Positions 37,300-45,573 of a stretch of 64,000 nt of DNA are shown here, in pieces. How positions within the stretch are numbered: position 1 is the stretch's first letter; the number at the start of each line of letters is the position of its first letter. The notes beneath the pieces were generated by a model. It saw nothing but the letters and a program-made list of their open reading frames with translations. It had not been told where the DNA came from and did no database searches. Origin of the DNA: Spirochaetales bacterium (lineage in GTDB: Bacteria > Spirochaetota > Spirochaetia > UBA9216); assembly GCA_016839055.1 (NCBI GenBank), contig JAEKNX010000020.1:1-64000 (forward strand). Reading direction: 5' to 3'. The position numbers and the translations under genes were made by a program.

Positions 37300-38313
37300 T
37301 TGTCAGCTGAGCGTTATAAAAAATTTGAAAATAAATTTATTGAAGATACCGGAAGATTTTTCAAGAAGATTGGAACGGGAATTGCCCGGAGTCTAGGAAT
37401 CTTTTTTAACGGTGGACGTCAGAAATTTACTATAATGCTTGTTCCTCATTCTGAGAAAAAAGTTGTTAATTTCAGGATATCCGTTTTTTCACTCGTGTTT
37501 ATTTTTATCATCGCAATCGGAATCTTGGCCTCGTTTTTCATCTATACTACAAAATTATCGGGTGTAGCTCATCAGCTTGTGGAAAAGAGTTCTGATCTTG
37601 ATAAATCGGAAGGCAATCTTGATCTTCTCCTTGATCAGGTGTCGGAGCTTAAGAGGGTTTCGAGGAATTTTGAAATATCTCTTGATAAGGCAATGGATAC
37701 CCTGAATATCAATACGGACAGCGAGCTTCAGGCCAGCGTGGCCGATGGTGACTTTTCATCACTTATCTCCGCAAATGAGACTGAAGCCGGTGTTATGCGC
37801 GAAATAAGCGATCTTAAAAATTTGTCTGCATATCTGGAAGATTCAGTGAAATCTTTTAGTAAAATAACCGAATTGATTATTTCGCAGGGTGATCTGCTCG
37901 TTGAGATGCCGACCCTCTGGCCTGTTGAGGGGGGAGACGGTAGAATAACCAATTATTTCGGCCCGGCTGAACACCCTTTCACCCATAACTGGTATCTGCA
38001 CAAGGGGATAGATATTGGTTACGGTTACGGAAAGCCTATCCTGGCTGCGGCGAACGGAAAGGTTGTTGAAAAAAAGAATGAACCGCTTGGATTTGGAAAT
38101 TTTATAGTAATTAGACATAATTATGGTTTTATTACAAAATACGCACATATGAATGACGTTTACGTAGATGAAGGTGATATCGTTACCCAGGGCCAGATAG
38201 TCGGAGCAATGGGCAGCACCGGACTTTCAACAGGTCCTCATCTGCATTTTGAAGTACGGATAGGATCTCAGGTTGTCGACCCTGAGAAATTTCTGAACGT
38301 TAGAAAACGATAA
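37300..38313 (+). CDS. Membrane-anchored M23 peptidase (LytM type)
   Basis: Predicted peptidoglycan endopeptidase of 337 residues. A cytoplasmic N-terminus (about 1-60), a membrane segment (about 66-88), a coiled coil (about 95-195) and a C-terminal M23 domain (about 225-335). The zinc ligands are present in HKGIDIGYG and HLHFEV. TTG start with AGGAG six bases upstream. It directly precedes a bactofilin gene, the association seen in other spirochaetes, Helicobacter and Proteobacteria, where bactofilin localises such enzymes to set cell shape. Confidence 0.94.
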   Translation: MSAERYKKFENKFIEDTGRFFKKIGTGIARSLGIFFNGGRQKFTIMLVPHSEKKVVNFRISVFSLVFIFIIAIGILASFFIYTTKLSGVAHQLVEKSSDLDKSEGNLDLLLDQVSELKRVSRNFEISLDKAMDTLNINTDSELQASVADGDFSSLISANETEAGVMREISDLKNLSAYLEDSVKSFSKITELIISQGDLLVEMPTLWPVEGGDGRITNYFGPAEHPFTHNWYLHKGIDIGYGYGKPILAAANGKVVEKKNEPLGFGNFIVIRHNYGFITKYAHMNDVYVDEGDIVTQGQIVGAMGSTGLSTGPHLHFEVRIGSQVVDPEKFLNVRKR

Positions 38314-38353
38314 ATTAAAGTGAATTGGAACTTAAAAAACTGGGGATTCTATA

Positions 38354-38821
38354 ATGAGTAATTACCTGTCAGAAGATGGAACGTTTATAAATTCTCTTAT
38401 TGGCGAAGGTACTGTCTTTAAGGGAGATCTATCTTTAAATGGTCTGCTGCGCATAGATGGAGATTTTTCCGGGACTGTAAAGACTGACGGGAAAGTTCTT
38501 ATCGGTAAGAACGGGCGCGCTGAAGCAACTGTAATTGCAGGAACCGTTGTTGTCGGCGGAGTGCTTAAGGGGAACATCAATGCGTCGGAAAAGGTTGTGA
38601 TTCTTTCAACCGGAATGCTGATAGGTAATATTACTGCCCCCAGACTTTTGGTCGAGGATGGAGTTCTTTTAAACGGCAGTTGCAATATAGTTCCTAAGAC
38701 CACTTCTCGGGTGGAATTAGAATCTGTTCCTGAGCCGGATATTGCTACAAGACGCAGCTTCTTTTTCTCCTTATCAAATAAGGAGAAAAAAATGGAGACA
38801 GCCTCTTCGTGGAAAGAATAG
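38354..38821 (+). CDS. Bactofilin (polymer-forming cytoskeletal protein), copy 1
   Basis: A 155-residue bactofilin. The core (about 10-115) has the parallel beta-helix pattern with short hydrophobic steps: LIGEGTVFKGDLSLNGLLRIDG, GKVLIGKNGRAEATVIAGTV in segments, and a variable charged tail. Bactofilins polymerise without nucleotide. Directly follows the M23 peptidase and overlaps the YaaR gene by 13 bases. Confidence 0.94.
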   Translation: MSNYLSEDGTFINSLIGEGTVFKGDLSLNGLLRIDGDFSGTVKTDGKVLIGKNGRAEATVIAGTVVVGGVLKGNINASEKVVILSTGMLIGNITAPRLLVEDGVLLNGSCNIVPKTTSRVELESVPEPDIATRRSFFFSLSNKEKKMETASSWKE

Positions 38822-39309
38822 ATTCTCTTGGATCGAGAAACAGATACAGAAAATCAGACAAAGATAAAAATAAAGTAGATAAAGGCCAATCTTCACCGGG
38901 AATATTTCAAAGTTATGTAGAATCAGAAACGCTCACCGCTAATGCTGTAAGAGGTATCGAGGCGTTTGATGAAGATTCAGATCTTGAGGATCTGCTCGAT
39001 GATGTTCATCAGCAGGGAGAAAGGCTTATCAATGATCCTTCTTTTTCTTCGATTGACAGTTATAAACAGTCGGTAAGAAACTTCATTCACTATGTTCTAA
39101 AGCAGGCAGTCAGGGTTGAATCGATTGAAGGCGCTAAATTTAACAGGTTTAAGCCTTCCAATAAGCAGAAGAGGTATACCCTCATCAGTGTTATTGATGA
39201 TAAACTCGACAAACTTGCTGCGGGAATTTTGTTGAACCAGGGCAGACAGTTGAATCTGCTTGCTAAGGTTGAGGAAATAAACGGACTTCTCGTCGATTTG
39301 ACTAGTTAG
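38809..39309 (+). CDS. YaaR family protein (DUF327)
   Basis: A 166-residue predominantly helical protein matching the YaaR/DUF327 pattern: a disordered basic N-terminus, then IDSYKQSVRNFIHYVLKQA and a C-terminal KVEEINGLLVDLT. Function unknown. In Bacillus yaaR lies near yaaT (ricT), and here too the next gene is ricT. GTG start overlapping the bactofilin stop. Confidence 0.88.
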   Translation: MERIDSLGSRNRYRKSDKDKNKVDKGQSSPGIFQSYVESETLTANAVRGIEAFDEDSDLEDLLDDVHQQGERLINDPSFSSIDSYKQSVRNFIHYVLKQAVRVESIEGAKFNRFKPSNKQKRYTLISVIDDKLDKLAAGILLNQGRQLNLLAKVEEINGLLVDLTS

Positions 39310-39322
39310 GAGGAATATTAGT

Positions 39323-40186
39323 ATGGAAAACAGCTGTGCACAGGCTGCTGTGAATATGTATAGAGTTAAAATTCTTCATTCCAGTGAAACTCATCTTTGT
39401 GAAATAAAGAATGAGGGTATATCAGTCGATGACTGGGTGATGGTGACCAGCAGATATGGTAAAGATATGGCCAAGGTTCTCGGCAGTGTATGCTGCGGGG
39501 AGAGTAAGAACGAGGGTGAGAAGCAGAGTTTTATCAGGCTTGCTACCGAAGAAGATATCGAATTATTTAATAAGAACCTAGAGAAGGAAAAAGAGGCAGT
39601 AAGGGTTTGCCGCGAGAAGGTCGCGTCTCACAAACTGGACATGAAGCTGGTTTCGGCGCATTATCTGCCGGAGGAATCGAAGATTCTCTTCTTTTTTACG
39701 GCGGATGCAAGAGTCGATTTTCGATCACTCGTTAAGGATTTGGTTACAATTTTCAAGATGAGAATAGAACTCAGGCAGATTGGAGTTCGTGATGAGTCTA
39801 GGGTTCTGGGCGGTATAGCAGTTTGTGGTCGTCAATACTGCTGCCATAACATTACCGACAGGCTTCAGTCGGTATCCATTAAAATGGCGAAGGAGCAGAA
39901 TCTTTCTCTGAATTCCATGAAAATATCAGGACCTTGCGGAAGACTTCTCTGTTGTCTTTCTTATGAATACGACTTCTATAAGGAAGAAAAGCGTCGTGTA
40001 CCGTCGGAAGGCAGCAGGTTGAAGATAGCAGATGCCACCTTTAAGGTCTGTGACGTTAACATTCAATCTCGGAGAGTAATCCTGATGGGTGAGGACGGCA
40101 GGAAGGTCGATACCAATGCGTCAAAATTTTCCAGGGACGGTGATAGCGGGCCCTGGATATTTACAGGCAGCCTCGAAGACGAGTAG
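39323..40186 (+). CDS. ricT: RicT (YaaT) PSP1-domain protein
   Basis: Member of the Ric/Y complex family, which in Bacillus subtilis carries iron-sulphur clusters and directs RNase Y specificity. Length 287. The PSP1 core includes FRSLVKDLVTIFKMRIELRQ, the CGRQYCCH motif (C168, C173, C174) and SGPCGRLLCCLSYE (C205, C210, C211), the conserved cysteines of the family. TAGGAGG lies before the ATG. RicA and RicF partners were not seen in the window. An rny gene lies at 4260. Confidence 0.94.
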   Translation: MENSCAQAAVNMYRVKILHSSETHLCEIKNEGISVDDWVMVTSRYGKDMAKVLGSVCCGESKNEGEKQSFIRLATEEDIELFNKNLEKEKEAVRVCREKVASHKLDMKLVSAHYLPEESKILFFFTADARVDFRSLVKDLVTIFKMRIELRQIGVRDESRVLGGIAVCGRQYCCHNITDRLQSVSIKMAKEQNLSLNSMKISGPCGRLLCCLSYEYDFYKEEKRRVPSEGSRLKIADATFKVCDVNIQSRRVILMGEDGRKVDTNASKFSRDGDSGPWIFTGSLEDE

Positions 40187-40231
40187 GTGGGCGGCCCACC
40201 CTTGCTATGTTTGAGTTTGATGATATAAACA

Positions 40232-40260
40232 TTGACTTAAACAGGATTTTTTGGTAGATT
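40232..40260 (+). promoter_or_regulatory. Promoter of the zinc-ribbon protein gene
   Basis: TTGACT (40232-40237) and TAGATT (40255-40260) with a 17-base spacer. The start codon lies 42 bases after the -10 box, with GAAGGAG as Shine-Dalgarno. Confidence 0.65.
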
Positions 40261-40302
40261 ACTTTTCATTGAATTGTAAATAATTAATTGAAGGAGTTTC
40301 CA

Positions 40303-40476
40303 ATGGCACAAGTAAGTAAGAATGCGCGTACGGGCTCAACTACACATAAACTCGTTTGTTCATGCGGCGGTGACGTTAAAATGAGAGCCGTTTTTAATAA
40401 TGGTAAGTTGAGAAATGTTGCTGTATGCGAAAAATGCAACAGAAGAGAAAGAAGACCTAAAGACTTTGATTTATAG
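40303..40476 (+). CDS. Small zinc-ribbon protein
   Basis: A 57-residue basic protein with four cysteines in a C-x-C ... C-x2-C arrangement (C19, C21, C42, C45; VCSCGG and CEKCNRR), the spacing of a zinc ribbon. Start chosen at ATG 40303 because GAAGGAG precedes it; an upstream ATG at 40288 has no such site. Basic, short and zinc-binding is typical of ribosomal or RNA-binding proteins, but it does not match L33, L31 or L36 that I know. It has its own good promoter. Confidence 0.85.
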   Translation: MAQVSKNARTGSTTHKLVCSCGGDVKMRAVFNNGKLRNVAVCEKCNRRERRPKDFDL

Positions 40477-40518
40477 GGTTTTAATTCTTCAATTAAAGGG
40501 CTGCCGTTAATAATCGAG

Positions 40519-40545
40519 ACTGATAAATCAATATACTTTATCAGT
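40519..40545. terminator. Inverted repeat between convergent genes
   Basis: ACTGATAAA (40519-40527) pairs exactly with TTTATCAGT (40537-40545) around a 9-base loop. The right arm includes the stop codon of the leftward acyltransferase gene. No strong T-run follows on either side, so termination is possible but unproven. Confidence 0.5.
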
Positions 40546-41332
40546 ATGGTTTATAATGGTGGCCTTTTGACGTTTTTGGAACCTTCCTTTCTTCTTCACG
40601 CCAGGCTGAGAGTTGTTTTTCGATGTCTTCATAAGCTTTGTCAAGAATATCTCGAATCTCTTTTTTTGTTTCGGGAGCTTCGTGTACTCTGAGAATTTTT
40701 ACTTGATAATTAAAATCCTTCATATTTTCAATGAGTCCTTTCACGTCACCGACTCTCCAGCCGCCTTCTATGGCTGCCGTGACTACGGGGAGCGTGTTGG
40801 TGCTAAGCATTTTTCTGACCGCACCGAGATGAAATGGGCCGAGGTTTCCGTCTCTGGATCTGGTTCCTTCCGGGAAGACTACCGGGCAGTATCCGTTTTT
40901 TGATTTCAGGGCTACTCGTTCAAGGGTTTTTAGTGTGTCGGCGGCATTGCCGTGGCGGTCTATTCTCCCGTGCTGTTGAATTCTCAACATAATTGAGACC
41001 ATCGGAACTCTTCTAAACAAGCTGTCTTTGGCACAGAATCTGAGCTCGTGATTCGGGAATGACCAGATTAAAAGCGGGATATCCTGTATGCTTTGATGAT
41101 TGGCTACAAGCAGGAATGTTTCGGGGAGCGCCAGTTCTTTTGGTCTTTCGAAGTGGATGTGAACATTAACAAGGAAGGCGGTAAAACTGAAAAGAAGATT
41201 GCATATTCTGTGAAATTGTATGTCCACCCATTTTTCAATACTTTTTCTGCTGAAAATGTATTTAATACGAATCAGAATGTCCCAGAAAACAAAAATGGTT
41301 AGAGTTAATAATGCTAAAAATATCGTGTTCAA
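40541..41332 (-). CDS. 1-acyl-sn-glycerol-3-phosphate acyltransferase family protein
   Basis: Membrane-associated acyltransferase of phospholipid synthesis, 263 residues. An N-terminal membrane segment (about 3-20), the catalytic NHQSIQD box (H-x4-D), and the substrate motif FPEGTRSRDG are present. The lysophosphatidate specificity is inferred from the family. TTG start with CGGAG upstream. It is divergent from rpsT and convergent with the zinc-ribbon gene. Confidence 0.9.
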   Translation of the reverse strand: MNTIFLALLTLTIFVFWDILIRIKYIFSRKSIEKWVDIQFHRICNLLFSFTAFLVNVHIHFERPKELALPETFLLVANHQSIQDIPLLIWSFPNHELRFCAKDSLFRRVPMVSIMLRIQQHGRIDRHGNAADTLKTLERVALKSKNGYCPVVFPEGTRSRDGNLGPFHLGAVRKMLSTNTLPVVTAAIEGGWRVGDVKGLIENMKDFNYQVKILRVHEAPETKKEIRDILDKAYEDIEKQLSAWREEERKVPKTSKGHHYKPY

Positions 41333-41395
41333 ATTTCTATCTCCGCTATTAATTTAACAAATAAAGCAATCGTTTTCAAGATATACGATATATAC

Positions 41396-41424
41396 TTGAC
41401 TATAAAGGATTTATCTGTTAATTT
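41396..41424 (+). promoter_or_regulatory. Promoter of rpsT
   Basis: TTGACT (41396-41401) and TAATTT (41419-41424) with a 17-base spacer. The start codon lies about 150 bases further on, leaving a long leader where S20 could regulate its own translation. No known leader motif was recognised. Confidence 0.6.
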
Positions 41425-41576
41425 GTCTCACTGTCAAGGGTTTAGCATTAATGAGGGATTTAGTGATCTCAGGTTATATGCACAGACTTCTTGAAAACTT
41501 AATTTGAAATTAAATTTTGAAAATGAATCATTTTCGAAATTTGTAACGTTGTAAACGAAATATTCGGAGGAATACA

Positions 41577-41846
41577 TTGCCAGGAAAAGATTCGGCGGCA
41601 AAGCGCCATAGACAAAGTGAAAAAAGACGCATAAATAACAGAGTTGCAAAAAGCAAAGTAAGAACAATTACAAAGAATTTCATGCTTGCTGTGAAGACAG
41701 GTGATAAGGAATCCGCTGAAGTAAAATTCATGGAAATGACAAAACTTATGGACACTGCTTCAGGAAAAGGCGTTTACCATAAGAATACGGTTGCCAGAAA
41801 GAAATCCAGAATGAACAGGCTTCTGAATTCACTCTCTGCAGAATAA
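41577..41846 (+). CDS. rpsT: 30S ribosomal protein S20
   Basis: Primary 16S rRNA-binding protein of 89 residues, lysine- and arginine-rich with long helices (DSAAKRHRQSEKRRINNR, KNTVARKKSRMNRLL). TTG start with CGGAGGA six bases upstream; the unusual start codon is itself a feature of S20 genes in several bacteria. Followed by an HU gene after 33 bases. Confidence 0.97.
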   Translation: MPGKDSAAKRHRQSEKRRINNRVAKSKVRTITKNFMLAVKTGDKESAEVKFMEMTKLMDTASGKGVYHKNTVARKKSRMNRLLNSLSAE

Positions 41847-41879
41847 GACTGATACTGATAAACATATAGGGGATTGCTT

Positions 41880-42185
41880 GTGAGCCAAATTAAACTCACA
41901 AAAGCTGAAATTATTGAGAATATACACGAGAGAGTAGAGCTGAACAGAAAAGATGTTCATGCTGTAATCGACGAGTTATTTGAAGAACTGAAGCAGGCGC
42001 TTGAGGATGATAAGATAGTTGAGCTTCGTGGTTTCGGAACCTTCGAGATACGTACCCGAAAGGGAAGAGAGAAGGCACGGAATCCCAAGACAGGTGAGAT
42101 TGTCCCCGTCAAAGCCCATGGAGTGGCAGTATTCAGACCAGGAAAAGAGCTAAAGACACTCGCGTGGCCTCTAAGAAATGAGTGA
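41880..42185 (+). CDS. HU/IHF family DNA-binding protein
   Basis: Histone-like protein of 101 residues. LTKAEIIENI at the N-terminus, the GFGTFEIRTRKGREKARNPKTGE beta-arm (read in pieces) and the VAVFRPGKELK end mark the family. I chose GTG 41880 (GGGGA about seven bases upstream); a TTG at 41874 would add two residues. A strongly conserved R-N-P arm intercalates DNA. The end overlaps lnt by eight bases. Confidence 0.94.
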   Translation: MSQIKLTKAEIIENIHERVELNRKDVHAVIDELFEELKQALEDDKIVELRGFGTFEIRTRKGREKARNPKTGEIVPVKAHGVAVFRPGKELKTLAWPLRNE

Positions 42186-43806
42186 AGGTGTTTTGGTGAA
42201 ACAGGGCAGGATAAGCCTGAAACAGGGTCTTAAAGAAATCGGCCTGCTCTGTCTTTCCGCTGTCATTTTCACACTGTCCTTTCCCTCCATCCTGAGTGAA
42301 TGGGGGCTTTTCCCGCTGGCGTTTATATCTCTGGTTCCTCTTTTTATTGTTATCAATTCTTGTACCTGGGTGAGAACTGCCGCCTACGGTATATTTTTCG
42401 GATATATTTCTTACGCCCTCTTTAATTATTGGTTATCGACATTTCATCCGCTGGCCATAGTAATAGTTCCGGTCATATATGCAAGTTATTTTTTGGTTCT
42501 CGTACCGCTATTAAAGCTGGCGGATAAAATTTTTCCCCGCTATGGTTTTCTGGTACAGGCAGGGCTTTGGCTATCCTATGAGTACCTGAGAACCCTCGGC
42601 TTCCTGGGGTATCCTTATGGAAACCTTGGTTATTCCCAGTATCTGTTCAGACCTTTTATTCAGATTTCGTCCGTAACCGGATTCTGGCTGATTTCGCTGA
42701 TGGTAGTTCTTCCGTCAGCATTTCTCGGGAGAGCGTTTAAGGGCGGCAGGAGTTGTTTTTTACCCTACATAAGGAAGAATAGGTTAGTTGTTTACGTTTA
42801 TGCGGCCGTGTTTACCGCGATTCTGATTTTTGGTTTTGCCGCGCAGTCGGATTTTTCTGATTCGCAGCAGATTAAGCTCGGGTTCGTTCAGCATAATGCG
42901 GATACCTGGAAGGGTGGAATAAGGCAGCATGAAGGCAATATGAACAAGATGATTAGTCTTAGTAAACGGGCTCTCGAGGAGGATCCGGATATTGATATGA
43001 TGATCTGGTCTGAAACATGTTTTGTTCCGGGAATTGATTGGCATACACGCTATAGAACTGATCCGGATCGGTATCGGATAGTTAAAGAACTAACAACCTT
43101 CCTTAAAACACAGGATATTCCATTCGTAATAGGAAATGATGATGGTCAGCTTGAGCCTGATGAGAACGGAGAGCTGAAAAGAGTCGAATACAATGCTGTT
43201 CTATTATATGATGGAGAATTGAAAGATACTTATAGAAAAACTCATCTAGTTCCTTTTACCGAAAGTTTTCCCTATCAGAAACAGATGCCGAGATTTTATC
43301 AGGCGCTTAAAGATCGTGATTACCACTGGTGGGAAAAAGGCACCGAATATACTGTATTCGATGCTGCCGGAGTGAAGTTCGGTACGCCGATATGTTATGA
43401 AGATGTGTTCGGTTATCTTTCTAGGGAATTTATAAACAATGGTGCCCAGATAATTGTTAATATGACCAATGATTCCTGGTCGGGCTCAATTCCCGCCGAG
43501 ATGCAGCATATGGCCATGGCGGTTTTTAGGGCTGTAGAAAACAAAAGAACTCTTGTTCGTGGGACAAATTCCGGCATAACATGTACTATAGAGCCTGACG
43601 GAGAGATTACTTCAATAATTGAACCCTTCACCGAGGACTACATGATAAGCAATGTGCCGATCTATGATGAGACAACAACGCTGTATACTCGATGGGGTGA
43701 CTGGTTTGCAGTGCTGAATCTCATTGTTACTCTATCTGTTTTATTCATTGGAGTAATTGTAAGAATTAGGTTCTATGCACTGCAAAATAGATTTGACAAT
43801 AGCTGA
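42178..43806 (+). CDS. lnt: Apolipoprotein N-acyltransferase
   Basis: Inner-membrane enzyme that adds the third acyl chain to lipoproteins. Length 542. Membrane segments at the N-terminal half (about 15-225) and at the end (about 510-530) flank a nitrilase-like domain with the catalytic triad E279 (WSETCF), K354 (YRKTHLVPF) and C406 (GTPICYEDVFG). ATG overlaps the HU stop. The response-regulator promoter lies within its last codons. Confidence 0.95.
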   Translation: MSEGVLVKQGRISLKQGLKEIGLLCLSAVIFTLSFPSILSEWGLFPLAFISLVPLFIVINSCTWVRTAAYGIFFGYISYALFNYWLSTFHPLAIVIVPVIYASYFLVLVPLLKLADKIFPRYGFLVQAGLWLSYEYLRTLGFLGYPYGNLGYSQYLFRPFIQISSVTGFWLISLMVVLPSAFLGRAFKGGRSCFLPYIRKNRLVVYVYAAVFTAILIFGFAAQSDFSDSQQIKLGFVQHNADTWKGGIRQHEGNMNKMISLSKRALEEDPDIDMMIWSETCFVPGIDWHTRYRTDPDRYRIVKELTTFLKTQDIPFVIGNDDGQLEPDENGELKRVEYNAVLLYDGELKDTYRKTHLVPFTESFPYQKQMPRFYQALKDRDYHWWEKGTEYTVFDAAGVKFGTPICYEDVFGYLSREFINNGAQIIVNMTNDSWSGSIPAEMQHMAMAVFRAVENKRTLVRGTNSGITCTIEPDGEITSIIEPFTEDYMISNVPIYDETTTLYTRWGDWFAVLNLIVTLSVLFIGVIVRIRFYALQNRFDNS

Positions 43807-43821
43807 TAAGTGTATCATTAT
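43793..43821 (+). promoter_or_regulatory. Promoter of the response-regulator operon
   Basis: TTGACA (43793-43798), 17-base spacer, CATTAT (43816-43821). The ATG at 43830 is only eight bases after the -10 box with no Shine-Dalgarno, so the transcript should be leaderless. The promoter overlaps the end of lnt. Confidence 0.65.
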
Positions 43822-43829
43822 TAATTTAT

Positions 43830-44567
43830 ATGGAAAAAACAAAAATTCTGATAGCAGATGATGAGCCCATTAATCTTGAATTTTTTGAAGTAACTCTCGG
43901 AAAGCTCGGGTTCGATGTATATAAAGCAGAAGATGGTTATACAACTCTTGAAATGGTAAAGGAAATAGTACCCGATCTGATTATTCTTGATAATATCATG
44001 CCGAATTTATCCGGATGGAAGGTTACCAGTCTCCTTAAAGAGAGTGAAGAATATAAAGAATACAGGGATATTCCTATCATAATGTTATCGGCTATGGACA
44101 AGGTTCGGGATAAGGTTGAAGGTTTTGAACTGGGAATAGAGGATTACATAACAGAGCCTTTCAATTTTTCAGAGGTTTATGCGCGGATAAGAGCCGTTCT
44201 TAAGAACAGGGTATTATCTAAGCAGGTAGTTGCCAGGGAAAAGAGGCTTGCCACAGTTGAGTCTCTTAATGAGTCTCTGCGATATTTCACGGCCCATTTA
44301 AGAGAGCCGATGGCTGAGCTCTATGAGATGAGTAATAGTGTCAACCAGGAAGACGATGGTGCTGTAAAGGCTCTGATTGAGAAGATTAAAAAAGAAAGTG
44401 AAGAAGCACTGGCGGCTCTTGATGGACTTGAAGAGGAAATCGGAGAGCTCGAAAAGACTCCTGATATAGATTTTCACGGCGGAGCGCTTAAGGATCTTGA
44501 AGAGAAGTTCAAAAAGAGGTATAAAGCCTTAAAAGAAGAAAATATCAATAAAGAGGCATCCGGTTGA
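43830..44567 (+). CDS. Response regulator with atypical receiver
   Basis: A 245-residue protein: receiver domain (about 1-125) and a helical, charged C-terminal region (about 130-245) without DNA-binding or enzymatic motifs. The receiver has D10, D11 and phosphoacceptor D54 (IILDNIMP) and S87, but the near-invariant lysine of the KPF motif is E109 (ITEPF). That change usually disturbs phosphorylation-driven activation. No sensor kinase is adjacent. Overlaps the next gene by four bases, and is followed by a bactofilin. Confidence 0.9.
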   Translation: MEKTKILIADDEPINLEFFEVTLGKLGFDVYKAEDGYTTLEMVKEIVPDLIILDNIMPNLSGWKVTSLLKESEEYKEYRDIPIIMLSAMDKVRDKVEGFELGIEDYITEPFNFSEVYARIRAVLKNRVLSKQVVAREKRLATVESLNESLRYFTAHLREPMAELYEMSNSVNQEDDGAVKALIEKIKKESEEALAALDGLEEEIGELEKTPDIDFHGGALKDLEEKFKKRYKALKEENINKEASG

Positions 44568-44785
44568 TTACCGAAGAAAAGAAAAAGGTTCTACAGTATT
44601 TTTCGGAAGGACGGAAGAGTTACAAGCTGATGGATTTTAAATCAGCGAAGAATTTTTTCGAGGAAGCATTAAAGGTTGATTCGGAAGATGGTCCCTCAAT
44701 GGTTTATCTGGCTAGATGCAGACATTATCTTGATAATCCGCCTGCTGAAGATTGGGACGGCGTTTTTGTTATGACAACTAAGTAA
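44564..44785 (+). CDS. Small TPR-like protein
   Basis: A 73-residue protein with one or two TPR-type helices (YFSEGRKSYKLMDFKSAKNFFEEAL) and a C-terminal DWDGVFVMTTK. That ending resembles the tail of TPR-linked adenylate cyclases, so it may be a stand-alone interaction module. TTG start overlaps the regulator stop (TTGA). It may link the regulator to the downstream bactofilin; that is inference. Confidence 0.75.
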   Translation: MITEEKKKVLQYFSEGRKSYKLMDFKSAKNFFEEALKVDSEDGPSMVYLARCRHYLDNPPAEDWDGVFVMTTK

Positions 44786-44800
44786 ATTGAGTGGTGAATA

Positions 44801-45214
44801 ATGGGCAAAAAAGCAGATTTTTCAAAATATGATAAAGTAGAAACTACATTACAGCAGGGTACTATGCTTGACGGGGTTCTGCGGTTTGGAAAACCATTAA
44901 AAATAAGCGGCGTTTTTGTAGGTGAGATAGAATCCGAGACACTTCTGATTGTTGACAGCGGTGCTGAGGTGAGGGCGAACGTAAACGCGAGGGTAGTTAT
45001 AATAAGCGGAAGAGTTACCGGAAATATTACGGCTACCGATAGAATTGAAATTCTCTCGGGTGGGTGCGTGAAAGGAAATTTGAAGGCTGCGAGGGTAAAA
45101 ATTGCCGACAATGTAGAATTCGAAGGCAGATGTCGGATGATTAAGGATCCTGAAACAATTGATATTTTCTCGGCACGTGTTGAAAAACTTAAAGAAATTG
45201 CGCAGACTATCTAA
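44801..45214 (+). CDS. Bactofilin, copy 2
   Basis: A 137-residue bactofilin with the beta-helix core visible in GTMLDGVLRFGKPLKISGVF, SGRVTGNITATDRIEIL and KVEFEGRC-like steps. It differs from copy 1 at 38354 in its tails, and is linked to a response regulator instead of a peptidase. Two bactofilins in one genome often have distinct locations. Confidence 0.92.
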   Translation: MGKKADFSKYDKVETTLQQGTMLDGVLRFGKPLKISGVFVGEIESETLLIVDSGAEVRANVNARVVIISGRVTGNITATDRIEILSGGCVKGNLKAARVKIADNVEFEGRCRMIKDPETIDIFSARVEKLKEIAQTI

Positions 45215-45368
45215 TCTATTTTTAAAACCAACTATGTAATTTTACTGATAATATGTACTTGATTTATGTTTTGTGTGATCAGTATTTTTTTATTTTTTTA
45301 TCCTGAGTGTGTGTGGAGTTTTTCAACAGTATACAATGATGCAGAATAGGCTGTATGTTGTGCAAAAT

Positions 45369-45402
45369 ACTTCCAAAGACCCTGGGTCTTTAGACTGGAA
45401 GT
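45369..45402. repeat. Nested inverted repeat upstream of the rho promoter
   Basis: Outer arms ACTTCCA (45369-45375) and TGGAAGT (45396-45402), inner arms AAAGAC (45375-45380) and GTCTTT (45386-45391). The element lies 42 bases before the -35 box, so a protein-binding site or hairpin end are both possible. Confidence 0.7.
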
Positions 45403-45443
45403 CACGGTACCTATAAAAATAACCGATTTTAATGGGTGCCTCC

Positions 45444-45472
45444 TTGACAATAAAATAATGTATAATTATAGT
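45444..45472 (+). promoter_or_regulatory. Promoter of rho
   Basis: Consensus TTGACA (45444-45449), 17-base spacer, TATAGT (45467-45472). It resembles the ptsI promoter in its -10 sequence. Confidence 0.75.
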
Positions 45473-45573
45473 GTTAGTATTCTAGAAACTTGTTAAAGTT
45501 ATCGATTGCCCTCATGTTTTAATAATACTGAAATACCAATTCAACTGGAATAAATAATCTTACTGGAGATTTT

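Larger units (their letters stand above)
45215..45573. other. 359-base intergenic region before rho
   Basis: The AT-rich gap holds a nested hairpin (45369-45402) and the rho promoter (45444-45472), which leaves a leader of about 95 bases. No ORF with a ribosome-binding site was found. Poly-T stretches near 45283-45299 (seven T, A, seven T) follow no clear stem, so a terminator for the bactofilin gene is uncertain. Confidence 0.6.
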
